DNA of 64,000 nt from Posidonia oceanica (GCA_037176725.1 JAZBRS010000026.1:105445501-105509500), one strand, 5' to 3'; counted from the first letter of the stretch, positions 10,915 to 23,297 are shown. Program-made: numbers and translations. Notes: generated from the letters alone by a model not told the origin.

Positions 10915-13019
10915 ATAAGGAAAACAATGCAGTTAAATGATCTATGCATGCAAATGAAGGACCAAAGTGCAAAACTAAAAAAAGACAGGATAAAAATGTA
11001 ATGCAGTAAGGAAAAATAAAAATTAAATGAATTAATGAACTGGACAGAGGACTAAATAGCAAATAAAATAAACAGGAGGGCTAAAAAGCAATTTGATAAG
11101 GTAAAAACAGATGATTAAATGACTTTTAACAACCACAGGACTAGAAAATAAAGAACAGAAAAAACATTTGAACTACAGTAGGACCATAATGTAAATAAAA
11201 TAAATTACAGGATTGGAAATTAAAGAAAATAAAGAAAGCTGTAACTGTAGAGGACTATCTTGCAAATAAAATAAAAAGCTGGGCTAGAACTTAAAGAAAA
11301 ACTAAAAAACTATAACAGCAGAGGATTAACATGCAAAGAAAATAACATACAGGGCTTAAATTAAAAGAAAACTAAAGAATTTAAACAGCAGCTGGATTAA
11401 TATGCAAATAAGCAGAACTACAGGTTTTTCATGCAATTTCATATAGTTTTATTTTAGATTTAAATGATTCTTAAACGATGGCAGGACTGGAAAGCAAATA
11501 AATAAATCAGCAAGGTAGAAATGCAATTTATGGCAAAATATGCATGCTAAGCAAAAATAAATGCACAGTGAAACGAAAGAAAACCAGGCACTGTAGCAAA
11601 ATGCTAACAGTGCCGGAAAAGGGGAAGAAAGGGCTGCTGGAGAGGCACAGAGGCGGTGGCTGGCTGCTCCGGAGCTACACGGAGATCGGAGGCGCGTCGG
11701 CGGGCCTTGACGTGGCCTGAAGCTGGCCGGAGAGGGCAGCGGAGGTCTGTAGAACATCTGGAGGCAGACCGGAGGAATGCGGCGTCGCCGGAGGATTTGG
11801 AGGGCAGGGCTGCGCTCCTAGAAGCTTCGCGGAGCTCAGGTGATCTTCGGCGAGGCTTTCTGCAGGCCGGAGCGACGAGTCGAGCTCGGAGCTCATCGAA
11901 GAAGATGGGTCAGCGGCGGAGCTGACCCGGCGCGACTAGGGGCAGAAACTTAGTCTAAGGGGCTGAGAAGCAGAAGAAAGAGAAAACTAAGCTAAGGGTG
12001 TGAAGTGGCACCTGATTTGGCATCCGTAGTGCTCCCCCGACGTAGGCTGTTTCAGCAGAGGCCGGCGAGGATCGTCTAAGTGCTGGAGGCGTCTTCGGCG
12101 GCAGGCGAGCGTCTGGAACTGCTCCACGTGGCCCTCCGGTGCTTGCTGAATGGTCGGACAGAAGCTTTGATGACCGGCTGAAGAAATCAACTTTTTGGGT
12201 GCACTGCTGACAGCCGGAGGTAGGGGAGGAGATGTGTCGCTCTTCGGGCTGATTGGAAGCTGCAGGTGGACTTCTGGAGGTTGGGTGAGTGTGTAGGAAT
12301 ACTTAGGTTGGGTCGTGGAGGTTTGAGGATGGAGTTTGCAGGTGTGGTGATTCTTGATCAGAAAGACGGGCAACTGCTTGTTGTGGTGGATTCTGGCTAT
12401 GGAGAGGGTGAAGGCTAGAGCTCAGGTGGGTTGGAGAGCTGATGTTCTGGTGATTTGCTGGGAGGAGTTTGGGATGGAATGGAGGTCAGAGGAGTTGGCA
12501 ATTCTGGAAGAGGTGGTGTTGGGTTGCTGTGGTGGATTTCAGGTGGTGTTGGGTGGTTCTGGGTTAGGAATGGTCGTGGAATGGAGGGGGGTGTATTGCT
12601 GGATGTTGGTTGAGATTGGGGAAGGAAAATGGAGGGGATTTGGAGGTCTGAAGGGCTTGGTTTCAGGGGAATCAAGGAGGAAGAAGATTGCAGAATTCAG
12701 AAGAGGAAAAAGGAGGGGAATGCAGGTGGCTCTTGCTCTCTGGATGCTCTCTCTCAAGGGGGCAAAAGGTGGTTGAGGAGAGGCGAAGGCTGAGGCTTTA
12801 ACAGGAGGAAGATGGTGCTGGCGTAGGCTGTGGATTTTGAAATCCATCGGTGCCGAACACTGCAGCTGATGGAGGTCAGCCAGCGAGACAACAGGCAGTA
12901 AATGCCTCCGGAGAAGGCGCTGAGAGAAGAGAGAGGAGAGGCGAGCTGTTGCTGGAGGTGACAGAGAGGGAAATTCGGATTCAAATGGAGGGAGGGAATT
13001 CTGTTGAGCTCACGGGAGT

Positions 13020-13235
13020 GTAACAGAAGAGGAAGAAGAAGGAAGAAGAAGGGTGGAAGGGAGGAGGAAGCGTCAGTGGGCTGGGCCTCACGCGCAGAAA
13101 AAAGAAAGAAAGAAAAAAAGAAGGAAGGGGAATGCTGCAGCTGGTGGGCCGGGCCAAAGGAAAAGAAAGAAAAGGAAAAAGAAAGAAAGGAGAGAAGGGA
13201 TTGGAAGAAAAAGAAGAAAAAAATAAAATAAAATA
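13020..13235 (+). repeat. Purine-rich tract in the LTR
   Basis: GAAAGAAAAGGA-type sequence with few pyrimidines. Equivalent tracts lie at 33760-33990 in the partner LTR and at 21640-21830 and 22605-22890 in the solo LTR. The frame at 12981-13265 is a by-product. Confidence 0.75.
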
Positions 13236-13460
13236 AAATAAAAAGATGAAAAGGCTTGAAAACATTTTAAAGTAGTTGTTTTTTAGTGTTGAGATTTTTG
13301 ATTAGGTTTTTAAAGATTGTTTTTAATTGTTTAATTAGGGTTTTAGCTTTTGTTTTTAGTTATTAGGATTTTTCCTAAGTTTTCTTTAAATTGTTTTTTT
13401 GATTTTGTTTTAAATGGTTGTTAAGTTCTTTTAATTATTTTTTTAGTTAAGTTTTTCTTT

Positions 13461-13957
13461 AGGGTCGGTTTCTGTCTTCGCCTTCTGTTCCTTTTGATAT
13501 GCCCAAGCCTAGATGTCTATTCTCTCTTTTTTGAAATCACATCCTAGCATTTTTTCTCCCTCAGAAGGTGTATGTCCTTACGAGTTTGGGCAGTTCACCT
13601 GTCCTGATTGGTGGTGGCTCCCTCACTAGCTAAGTCATCTGAGTAGTGCCGGGTGAGGCAAGGTGGACTCCTTCTAGAGCAGGCAAGCACTTCCGATTTT
13701 TATCATCGGGCAAAAATGCAATGCATGATTTGTGAGGATGACAATGATGATTTGAAAAGAAAGATGATGTTTGGGAAGGACTAAATGTAATGAGGATGTG
13801 TAGCGGAGCGGAAATGCAAGAGAAGGACAGAAGAAGCATAAGAAAATATGCAGAAATAGAGATGTAGGAGGCAAGAGATACAGAGGGAATGAGAAAGGAA
13901 TGAGAATGCAAGCGACTAGATGGGGGAGAAGCATCTGCAAAGGAGGGTGCCCCGGCT
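13461..13957 (-). other. 3' internal segment between integrase and the 3' LTR
   Basis: This sequence lies between the integrase stop near 13957 and the truncated LTR. No polypurine tract can be seen, as expected if the deletion that removed the LTR start also removed it. No gene is supported. Confidence 0.6.
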
Positions 13958-14516
13958 ACTGATAGTACTTCTTGAGGTAGCATAGGTTGACGGGCTCAGA
14001 CTGCTCCACCTGATCCATATCCTCAAGAGTTACAGCGCTGCCCGAAAAGACCTGTTCGACCACAAAGGGGCCACGCTAGTTAGGTCGGAATTTCCCTCGA
14101 CCATCAGGCAAGTGAACGGCGCGCAGAACAAGGTCCCCTAACTGGAAGCCTCTGGGCTGAACCTTCTTCAAATATGATTTGGCCATTCGCTTCTCGTAGC
14201 AGTGAGAATTAAGCATAGCTTGCAGCCTGTGCTCATCAATCAGATTCAGTTGGACGCAGCGGTCTTCGACCCATTCTGCTTCTTCCAACTCAGCTTTGCG
14301 TAGGATCCGCAGCGACGGGATCTCTACCTCGATGGGCAACACCGCCTCCATGCCATACACCAGAGAGTATGGGGTGGCTCCTGTTGAAGTCCAGACAGAT
14401 GTCTTATACGCCCAGAGTGCGTAAGGAAGCTTGTCGTGCCAGTCCTTGTGAGCTTCCGCCATCTTCTTCAGGATCTTGACCAAGTTTTTGTTGGTGGACT
14501 CCACAGTACCGTTCAT
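13958..14516 (-). pseudogene. Integrase C-terminal part, decayed
   Basis: The frame opens with MNGTVESTNKNL, where the Glu fits the last catalytic residue of the DDE triad. It continues with WAYKTSVWTSTGATPYSLVYG and GDLVLRAVHLPDGRGKF, typical of gypsy integrases. Integrase joins element DNA to the chromosome. A TAG interrupts the frame just after GKFRPN; coding-like sequence continues to YLKKYYQ and a stop near 13957. A frameshift near 14520-14560 separates it from the integrase core at 14513-15595. Confidence 0.9.
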
Positions 14517-15595
14517 CTGCGGCTGATAAGGTGAGGATCTGTGGTGTTTGATACTGAAGCTCTGCAGATAGTCTTCGATCCTCTTAGTAATAAATTTGTG
14601 CCGTTATCAGAGATGATCGCATGCGGGACCCCATACCGGGCTATGATATTGTTTCTGATAAACTTTTCTGTAGCCACGGCAGTTACTGTTTTGTAAGAGG
14701 TCGCTTTCACCCACTTAGTAAAGTAATCAATCGCTACCAGAATGTAACGATGACCATTGGAAGCTGCAGGGTAAATGGCGCCAATGACATCAATCCCCCA
14801 GGTGGAGAAAGGCCACGGCGAAGACATGCTATGCAATTCTTGAGGGGGCGCTCGAATAAAGTTGCCATGCACTTGGCAGTTGTGGCATCTGCGCACAAAC
14901 CGGTAGCAGTCTGCTTCCATAGTTAGCCAAAAGTATCTTTGAAGCATTATCTTCTTGGCCAGGACGATGCCATTCATGTGCGGGCTGCAGGTCCCCGCAT
15001 GCACTTGAAGCATCAGCGTATCAGCCTCTGACTTGTTTAGGCAGTGTAGCTTTCTTTTGTACAACTGTCTCGCCCCTAATACATACTTTGACGCCAGACG
15101 CGTCAGAGTTCTTTTGTCTACTGCTGAGGTACCGGGTGGAAAGTTGCCAGACTCTAGGAAAGCTTTTATATCTTGATACCAGGGCTGCTGCTCTTCTGCT
15201 GGATCTGCCTCTTCTATGTTCATACAGTGCGCAGGTTGCTCTATGCGAGTAATAGATACATCCACTGTGCTGTCTTCAGGTATGCTGAGCCAGGACGCCA
15301 GGGTTGCCAACGCATCTGCATATGCGTTCCTTGCTCGGTTCATGTATGTGAAGTGGATGCTCGCAAACTGTTCTATCAGCTTCAGCAGGTGTTCATGATA
15401 TGGCAGTAGCTTTGGATCTTTTGTCTTCCACTCGCCATTCACTTGGGAAATCACCAGCATGGCGTCGCCGTGCACCAGTAGCTTCTGTACCTCATGCTCG
15501 AGGGCAACATTCAGTCCTAGGATGCATGCCTCGTATTCTGCCTCGTTATTGGTGCATCTGAAGGTCAACTTCCTGGCGAAGGGAATCATCTGTCC
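14513..15595 (-). pseudogene. Second RNase H end, zinc-binding module and integrase core
   Basis: The frame starts with NNEAEYEACILGL and VHGDAMLVISQVNGEW, the middle of an archaeal-type RNase H as found in Tat elements. An H2C2 zinc-binding segment follows (HAGTCSPHMNG, then CYRFVRRCHNCQVHG). Then comes the integrase core, with GIDVIGAIYPAASNGHRYIL, DYFTKWVKA and ISDNGTN holding the first two acidic residues. After SDNGTN the frame slips, giving a false ending (SKTICRASVS). This is the longest uninterrupted pol segment, about 358 codons. Confidence 0.92.
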
Positions 15596-16209
15596 CTAAG
15601 GCGTTGTCAGCACTGCGCCTATGCCTCGGCCTTTCTTGTTCATAGCACCATCAAAGTATAACTGCCATTGCTCCTGATCTTCAGGATCTTTTTCCTCAAA
15701 GTCCTCCATTGCAAAGAGAATGTCTTCATCTGGGAACTGCGTTTGGAGTGGCTGATATTCAGGCAGAGGGAGATCAGCAAGATGGTCTGCCAAAGCTTGG
15801 CCTTTCATATACTTCTGAGTGACAAAGGTGATGTCGTACTGAGACAGTAGCACCTGCCACTTAACACATCTGCCTACCATGGCCGGCTTCTAAAAGAGGA
15901 ACTTGATAGGATCATGCCGGCACAAGAGCTAAACTGGGTATGCCATCATGTAATGCCTTAACTTCTGTGTAGCCCAGACAAGAGTAGACAGGTCTTCTCT
16001 ATTGTACTGTACCTGCCTTCGCATTCATTGAACTTCTTGCTCAGGTAATAAATGGTCTGCTCCTTTCTACCGGACTCATCATGTTGGCCCAAGACGGCGC
16101 CCATGGAATACTGCGTGGTAGAAAGTTAGAGAAGTAAGGGTCTCTCTGGTGTGGGGGGAACCAAGACAGGAGGCTTAATCAACAGCTGCTTGATCTTGGC
16201 AAATGCAGC
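15596..16209 (-). pseudogene. RNase H domain and start of the second RNase H, decayed
   Basis: Below 16209 the translation shows AAFAKIKQLLIKPPVLV, then MGAVLGQHDESGRKEQTIYYLSK and KLRHYMMAYPV, the classical RNase H that follows gypsy reverse transcriptases. Stops and at least one frameshift break it. The open part from 15880 has QYDITFVTQKYMKGQALADHL and then WQLYFDGAMNKKGRGIGAVL, the first catalytic motif of the second RNase H. A TAG after LTTP separates it from the next segment in the same frame. Two RNase H domains in series are a hallmark of the Tat lineage. Confidence 0.88.
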
Positions 16210-17148
16210 CTAACACTCCTCGCTCCAATCAATCTGCGCATTCTTCTTCAGGAGCTTGAATATTGGCTCGCAGATGGGCGTAAGCTGTACAATGAAGCGA
16301 CTGATATATTGTAAACGCCCTAGCAGGCCCCTGACCTCCTTTTTAGTCCGAGTGGGTGGCATATCTACGATGGCTTTTGCCTTCATCGGGTCCACTTCAA
16401 TCCCCCTTTGGCTAACAATGTAGCCTAGCAGTTTGCCAGAAGACACCCCAAGTACACATTTATTGGGGTTGAGGCATAGCTTATACTTCTGCAGATGGTC
16501 AAAGAGCTTCTTCAAACAGGCAAGATGATCTTTAGGCTCTTTGGTTTTAGCAATCACATCATCCACGTAGACCTCCACCTCCTGGTGCATGAGGTCGTGG
16601 AACAGCGCAGTCATGGCCCTCTGATAGGTTGCGCCAGCATTCTTCAGCCCAAACGGCATAACTTGGTAGCAGAAGACTTCCCAAGGGGTGATAAATGAAG
16701 TCTTTTCCATGTCTTCTTCTGCCATTTTGATCTGATTATATCCGGAGAAGCCGTCCATGAAGGAGAGCATCTTGTGGCCCACTGTATTGTCGACTAGGAC
16801 GTCAATGTGAGGCAAAGGGAAGTCGTCCTTGGGACTCGCCTTGTTCAGATCCCTATAGTCGATGCAGCTCCGGACTCGGCCATCTTTCTTGGGTATAGGT
16901 ACAATGTTTGCCAGCCACTCAGGATAAAGGACGACCTTTAGGAAATTGACTTTATGCTGTTTCATGATCTCTTCTTTGATCATAAGCAGCCACTACGGTC
17001 GCCATCTTCTCAATTTTTGCTTTACTGGCTTGGCATCTGGATTCAAGGGTAGATTGTGCACCACTATCTCTACATCAAGGCCGACCATATCTTTGTAACT
17101 CCAGGCGAAGACATCCACATACTCCTTCAGGAATGCGATGAATTCCGC
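16210..17148 (-). pseudogene. Reverse transcriptase, decayed
   Basis: The N-terminal part (17148 to 16984) reads AEFIAFLKEYVDVFAWSY and VHNLPLNPDAKPVKQKLRR, then meets a stop. The main part has PEWLANIVPIPKKDGRVR, CIDYRDLNKASPKDDFPLP, SFMDGFSGYNQI and PFGLKNAGATYQRAM. The catalytic YVDD lies in EVEVYVDDVIAKT, and CLNPNKCVLGVSSGKLLGY follows. It ends at a TAG after WSEEC, where relatives usually continue with a Gln or similar codon. The enzyme copies element RNA into DNA. All catalytic aspartates are present; the breaks are the two stop codons. Confidence 0.95.
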
Positions 17149-17939
17149 TCAAGCTTGGGGGGACAGCTGGGCACTGATACGGACTTCTCTGACTTCCTCA
17201 GCTGTGCTGATATTAACAACCTCTGTTTCTTCTTCAACATGCAGGTTGGGGCCTTCTGGATCGTCGTCATAGGGCCAGAACTCGGGCAATGGTTCATCAA
17301 TCTCATCCTCGCCCGTATCATCCTCCTCTCCATAGGCAATAAGTTCCGAGAGGATCTCTTTCTCAAAAGAAGGGTTTGTGATGTCGAAAGAGTGTATATG
17401 TTCCGCTGCCTGGTCCTGGTGACGCTTCAGGATAGTCACGCTTACTCGAGTGTTCTTGTATCCTCGGTGCACGACCTCCGTCCTGGCAACTTCTTCTGCT
17501 TGCTCTGGTCTGACTGATTCTGCTGGGTGCTCTGTTACTGGCTCTGCTGATGGCCCTGCTGATTCTGTCAATGATACTGCTGATGGCCTTGCTACTGAGA
17601 CTGCTAATAATTCTGTTACTGATGCTGCTTTCTGCTCTGTTATTACTACTGCTTGGACTGCTAGTGCTTCCTCCTTCGAGTCTTCTAGTGTACTTGTGGA
17701 GGGTATGCCGGACTGACAGCTGATCTGAGCACTGCCGCTTGCTACACTGCCCGAGTGAGGCATGTGCTGCACAAACCACCTAGACCCGCCTTCTGGTTGT
17801 AAAGTAATAAGCTCATCTGGTCTAGGGGAGTCCGACACTGCTGAGTCTTCTTCTAAGACCATGATAGAGGCATGGTCTTCCTGTAGAAGAGGGTCCGTAA
17901 CCACGGCTTTACCTTTCCTTTCGACAGCTTGGTGCTCTG
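17149..17939 (-). pseudogene. Acidic linker between protease and reverse transcriptase, proximal half
   Basis: An open frame of about 251 codons, rich in Ser, Glu, Ala and Val, with no enzymatic motif (for example SVARPSAVSLTESAGPSAEP and AYGEEDDTGEDEIDEPLPEF). Tat elements often carry a long, poorly conserved acidic stretch here. It continues in frame across the solo LTR with 23303-23772, and one TGA separates it from the reverse transcriptase. Confidence 0.8.
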
Positions 17940-17944
17940 CCAGG
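17940..17944. repeat. Target-site duplication CCAGG, left copy
   Basis: CCAGG directly precedes the LTR start at 17945 and is repeated at 23298-23302. Confidence 0.95.
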
Positions 17945-18648
17945 TGTAGTAATCCCGGCGTTCAGATCATGCACATTGCCAAAGCTCGTGTACACAATCA
18001 GAATCAGGCTTACTAATAGCGGCTATGTCCAAGAAGGAAGACTTAACTCGAAAACATTCTAAAAAGAGGGAAAAAAGGGAAAGAGAAGAAGAAGATAAGA
18101 CAAATCGGAGTCGCCACCAAGTCTATTAGATCGGGAGACTAGGAAAACTGGGGAAATGCGTGAACAATCACGCAAAACCAAGCAAAAGATGCAATGCAAG
18201 GCAATGCAAAAGGAATGAGATGCATGAATGCAAATGATGTGACTCGTGCCTAGGATAAGGGCAATATGGTCATTGCGGGCCAAGAGAGAGGGCAAGGACT
18301 CCTGTTACGTGCGGGGAAGGTGTTAGGCACCCCCAACATGCCCGAGAATCGGTCTTTCTAGGCTTACGCTCGCATACGCAGGGAAATACAGATTTTGAAT
18401 GCCTAAGTGCCAATGAATGCCTATCTAGATGCTCATAGGTGTGCTCTAAGTGATGGAAAGCGTGCAAGGAATAAAACGTGCTATCTAAGTGCTCAGCAGC
18501 GCTGTCTGTGTTCCGAACCGGGCGAAACCTGGCTCGTGAAAACTCCAGGCAGTAAGCATCACTGCCCTATATGCAAATGCAGGCGATAAAACAAAACAGC
18601 GATAAAAACAGGCAATGCGGGCGACATGCAAGAGGAAACAATGTAAAA

Positions 18649-19606
18649 CACGCAAAACGGTGCGAGAAACAAAGTCGACACGCAAACCGATGCAAGAAAC
18701 GAGGCAAGAACGTAAAACAGTGCGAGAAACAAAGCAAGAACGCAAAACAATACGAGAAACAAAGTCGGCACGCAAAACGATGCAAGAAACAAAGTCGGCA
18801 CGTAAAACGGTGCAAGAAACAATCGAGGCACGCAAAACAGTGCAAGAAACAAAACGAGAATTAAAACAGTGCGAGAAATAAAGTCGACACGCAAACCGGT
18901 GCAAGAAACAAAGTCGACACGCAAAACGGTGCAAGAAACAAGCGAGGCACGCAAAACGGTGCAAGAAACAAAGAGAGAATGTAAAACAGTGCGAGAAACA
19001 AAGTCGACATGTAAAACGGTGCAAGAAACAAAGTCGGCACGCAAAACGGTGCAAGAAACAAGCGAGGCACGCAAAACGGTGTAAGAAACAAAGTCGGCAC
19101 GCAAAACGGTGCAAGAAACCAAGTCGGCACGCAAAACGGTGCAGGAAACCAAGCGAGAATGTAAAACAATGCGAAAAACAAAGTCAGCACGCAAAACGGT
19201 GCAGGAAACCAAGTCGGCATGCAAAACGGTGCGAGAAACAAAGCGAGCACGCAAAACGATGCAGGAAACAAAGCGAGGCACGCAAAACGATGCGAGAAAC
19301 AAGCGAAACAAAGCGAGGCACGCAAAACGGTGCGAGAAACAAAGCGAGCACGCAAAACGGTGCAAGAAACAAGCGAGGCATGCAAAACAGTGCAAGAAAC
19401 AAGCGAGGCACGCAAAAAGGTGTGAAACAAAGCGAGGCACGCAAAACGGTGCAAGAAACAAGCGAGGCACGCAAAACGGTGCAAGAAACGAGGTCGGCAC
19501 GTAAAACGGTGCAAGAAACGAGGTCGGCACGTAAAACGGTGCAAGAAACAAAGCAGGCACACAAAACGGTGTAAGAAACAAAGTCGGCACGCAAAACGGT
19601 GCGAGA
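18649..19606 (-). repeat. Expanded 30-bp minisatellite, about 32 units
   Basis: Units of the form GCACGCAAAACGGTGCAAG plus AAACAAAGTCG repeat for nearly 1 kb with small variations. The host-element LTRs have only five or six units. Frames of up to 400 codons on the minus strand and many on the plus strand are open only because the unit length is a multiple of three. Confidence 0.95.
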
Positions 19607-21639
19607 AACGGACGAGATAGAGCATCTAAAAGCCATGCAATGCGAATGATATGCAAAAGATGCTGCAGGAGTTCAGGAGGACTTACCTCGAAGATCTGAA
19701 GCCTGATCTGAGAAATACTTGGTCTGTATTGAAGTACGCTCCACCGGGGTCGTACAGGCATCTTGGTTGCGAAGATCCGGCGGTCCGATTAAAGGGTATC
19801 CAGACTTCAAGGCAGGAGGCCAGAACAGGGGAGAAGATAGGATCTAAGTGTAAAAGGGGGCCTAAGGGTGTGCCAAACAGGTCCTCCTGTATAAACGGGA
19901 ACTAAGAATGCCTAAGTGTGTGCAAGGGGTGCCAGATGCAAGAATGCATGAAAAAAAAACGGAAAAGGACCTAAGAGTAATAAGCTAAGTTGCAGAACCT
20001 AAACTAAAAGAAAATTAAAAAAAATGAACTGCAAGCGGACTGATGTGTAAATAAGCAAAACTACAAATTTTAAATGCAATTTCATATGATTTTAAATCAG
20101 ATTTAAATAAATCTTAAACTCGCAGGACTGGAAGGCAAATAAAACTAAAAGCAAGGTAAATATGCAATTTTTGGTAAATTTTGTATGGTAACTAAAAATA
20201 ATTGAACAGTGGACAGGTGGCGAAGAAGCCACTGTAGCACAGAGGCTACCAAGGCTTGATGCTGGCGGAGGAAGCCTGCACGAGTGGCGCTGGCGTGCTG
20301 GGAGCCTTCGCCGGAGCAGCACGGAGGTCTGGGCAGTGTTGGCGCGGCATGACGTGGCCTGAAGCAGGCCGGAGAAGGCAGCGGAGGTCTACAGGGGAGT
20401 TTGAGGCAGACCGGAGGATTGGGGTGACGTCGGCAGGGTCTGGAGGCATGGCTGCACTCCTGGAGGTTGCGCGGAGGCCTGGGTGGCATCGGCGGGTCGT
20501 TCTACAGCCGGACTGGCGGTTCTGGTCTTCGAGCTCGCCGAAGAAGAAGGGTGGTGGCGGCGCTGACTTGGGGCGACAAGTTGCAGAAACCTATTCTAAA
20601 GGGCTGGGGAGCATGCGGGGGAAGAAACTAGGCTAATGGGAGGAAGGGATACCTGATTGGACGTTCGGAGTGTCCCCCCGACGTGGGAGGCTGCTGCAGA
20701 AGCCGGCGAGGGACGTCTGAGTGCTGGAGGCGTCGTCGGTGGCAGGCGAGCGTCGGGATCTACTCCACACGATCCTCCGATGCTTGCTGAACGCTTGGAT
20801 GGAAGCTCTACAGACCGGCAGAAGGAACTGAAGTTTTGGGTGTTGCAGGAACAGTCGGAGGTGGGTGGAGTGCTGTGTTGCTCCTCGGGCCGAACAGGAG
20901 GTTCCGGTGGGCTTCTGGATGCTAGGTGAAGGTTTCTGGAAGCTTGGTTCAGGCTGTGGAGGTCTGTGGAGAGAGATTGGAGTTGGTGGATTTTTTGGCA
21001 GAGAAGTGTTGCAGGTGTTTGCTGTGGAGGGTCTGCTGTGTGGTGAGGGTGAAGGCCGAAGCTTGGGTGGTCTGAGAAGGTGGAGTTCTGGTGGTTTTCT
21101 GGGAGAAGTTTGGGATGAAATGGCTGTCAAAGGTGTCGGGAATTCTGGAGGATGTGAAGTTGGATTCTGAGGAGGATTTCTGGTGGTATCGGGGGTGTTT
21201 CTGGGTTGATTTCCGGCGTGGAAGGAAGGGCTGTAGTGCTGGAAGCTTGGGTGAGATTGGGGGAGGAATTGGGAGAGATTTGGAAGGTGTTTGAGGTTTT
21301 GGAATGGAGTGGGATCAAGAGGAGGAAGAATGTGGTTTTTTCTGGCAGAGAGGGGGCGAAATCTTGGGTTCTCCAGCTGGCTCTTGCTCTGGGAATGCAC
21401 ACGGGAGAGGGTGGAGGTTCTGGGCAGTGAAGGGTGTGTTTTCTGGTGTTTGGGGCTACTCCTTCTACTGGTTTTTGGGTGGCAGGGCAATTGAGTGCTA
21501 AGGAGGGGTGGTGGCAGGCTTCTAATGGCATGGCCACGGCGGGCGGCACATGCCGGTCTAGCCTGGGCAGAGGGCGTGCAAAGTGCAAGGACGGTCAGGT
21601 AGGAGGACGGTGCTGTGTCGACTGTAGAAGGTCGGGTGC

Positions 21640-22890
21640 TGCAGAGAAAAAAAAGAAAAGAAAACACAGAGAAGAGGCGGGAGAGGAAGAAGGAAGGAAG
21701 GAGGAGTGCTGGTCATGGGCCGGGCTGAAGAAAAAAAAATAGAAAAGAAAGAAAAAAATAAGAAAGAGGGGAAGAAAGAAAGGAAGAAGAAAAAAAGAAA
21801 AGAAAAATTGAAATAAAATAGAAAGAAAATTTGAAAATATTTTTAAAGTAATTGTTTTTTAAGTTAGGATTTTTGTAATTAGGTTTTTGAAGATTGTTTT
21901 TAAATTAATTAGGGTTAGAAGGATTTTTAGTTTTGATTTAAGTTTTTAGGATTTAAGTTTTCTTTAAATTGTTTTCGATTTGGTTTAAATGTTTGTTAAA
22001 ATTTTTAATAGTTTTTTTAGTTAAGCTTTCTTTGTTAAGTTTTACTTGTTAAGTTGGGATTTTTATTTAAGCTTTTTTAATGGATTGCTTCTTAATTAAT
22101 TAGGAGGAGTTTTTGGTTTTTTGATTTTAGTTTTTCTCAATTCTTCTTTAAATTGTTTTTTGATTTTGTTTGCTAAATTCTTTTAATATTTTTTAGTTAA
22201 GTTTTCTTATTGAGTTTTAATTAAGTGTTTTTAAATTGTTTCAAACTTTTTGATTGTTTCTTTTAGATTGGTTAAGTGTTTTTTAATTAATTACTTGTGT
22301 TAATGTTTTTAATTGTTTTCTTCTTTTTTAGGATTCGTTTTTGATTATTTTTAATGAGGTTTTTACTTTTGTTTTGTTTTGATTATATTTTGGTTTTTTA
22401 CTTGATTTTATAACATTTTCTTTTGTTTGTTTTGTATTTTTTAGATGGCATTCTTAATTTCCCTTTTTTAGTCGGATTCAATTAGGTTTTTGTTTTTAAT
22501 TGTTTGTTTAAGTTTTTAATTACTTCTTTTTAGGATTTTGATTTGTTTTTCTTTTGTTTTAGAGTTTTACAGGTTTTTTAAGGTTTTTATAGGTTTTTTG
22601 AGGATTTAATGGAAGAAAGGGAAAGAAAGGGAAAAGGAAGAAGAAAAGGAAAAGATGGAGGAGGAAGGGAGAAAGAGAGGAGTGGAGGGAAAACAAATAT
22701 TAAAAAATCGAGGAATAAGCTAAAAATAGAATAAAAATGCAAATAAAGTACAGAAAAGGGAGATGCACAAGGTGGGCCCACAGCCAGGCAGGAAGAAGGG
22801 AGAGATAGGGGTGAAAAGAGGGAGGATAATCAGGAGAGAGAGAGGAGAGAGAAAAGAATAATCTAGGAGAGAGAAAAGGATAATTTGGGT
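21640..22890 (+). repeat. Purine tracts around a T-rich block in the solo LTR
   Basis: Purine-rich tracts at 21640-21830 and 22605-22890 enclose a T-rich region of GTTTTTAAG-like words. The same layout is present in the 5' LTR at 33760-34890. No gene is seen. Confidence 0.7.
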
Positions 22891-23297
22891 AAATGAAGGG
22901 GTTAGAGGTTTAGGAAAGAAGTGAAATTTGGTGGGAGTGTGGCCTATGGTCTCTAGTGTTCGACCAAGGGTTTGGATTTGGATTTTGGAAGGTTTTTGGA
23001 GGGGTTTTGAGGTGTAGAAAAAGGGTAGTTTTGCCTAGGTTTTCTAGGATTTTTGGGAGTGGTTTTGGTTTGAAATTTTAAGGAGCTTTTGGTGGGTTTG
23101 CTAAGTTAGGAAGGGTGAGTTTTTCTATGATTTTTGGGTAGTTTTTGGGTTCGGGACATGGGTGTGATCCTAGGTTGAGTTTGGGCTTGTTTTGAGGGGA
23201 AAGAGGAAGAGAAAGGTGTGGGTTTGGGTCTAGGTTTGGGTTCAGAAGCCACCAGAAGATTCCAATCGATTCAGCCTGTCAAAATGGGGTGTCAACA

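Larger units (their letters stand above)
8750..13460 (-). mobile_element. 3' LTR of the giant element, truncated
   Basis: It starts (plus-strand reading) TGTAGTAATCCC and follows the 5' LTR at 29445 almost base for base up to about 13460, which corresponds to about 34208. The remaining 1.09 kb of the LTR, including its TGTTGACACC start, is missing, and unrelated internal sequence follows. Long frames inside, such as 9376-9927, 12354-12776 and 12415-12675, recur in the other LTR and have no recognisable product. Confidence 0.9.
17945..23297 (-). mobile_element. Nested solo LTR, 5353 bp
   Basis: It runs (plus-strand reading) from TGTAGTAATCCCGG to GGGGTGTCAACA, the same ends as the LTRs at 8750 and 29445, and is flanked by CCAGG duplications. 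No primer-binding site, polypurine tract or internal sequence accompanies it, so it is a solo LTR left by recombination between two LTRs. Removing it with one CCAGG copy makes the linker frame continuous. It differs clearly from the host LTRs, with a much larger minisatellite and many substitutions, so it belongs to a sister subfamily. Confidence 0.95.

Noticed and set aside
12354..12776. 140-codon plus-strand frame repeated identically at 33105-33527
   Set aside because: Identity comes from the two LTR copies. There is no recognisable domain, and it lies in GC-rich non-coding LTR sequence.
18559..19761. A 400-codon minus-strand frame and several overlapping long frames on both strands
   Set aside because: They run through a 30-bp minisatellite whose length is a multiple of three, so all frames stay open. 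The protein is a monotonous repeat with no domain.
20633..21667. 344-codon minus-strand frame in the solo LTR
   Set aside because: Pro/Ser-rich low-complexity translation of a GC-rich LTR block. No counterpart frame of similar length exists in the related LTRs and there is no domain.
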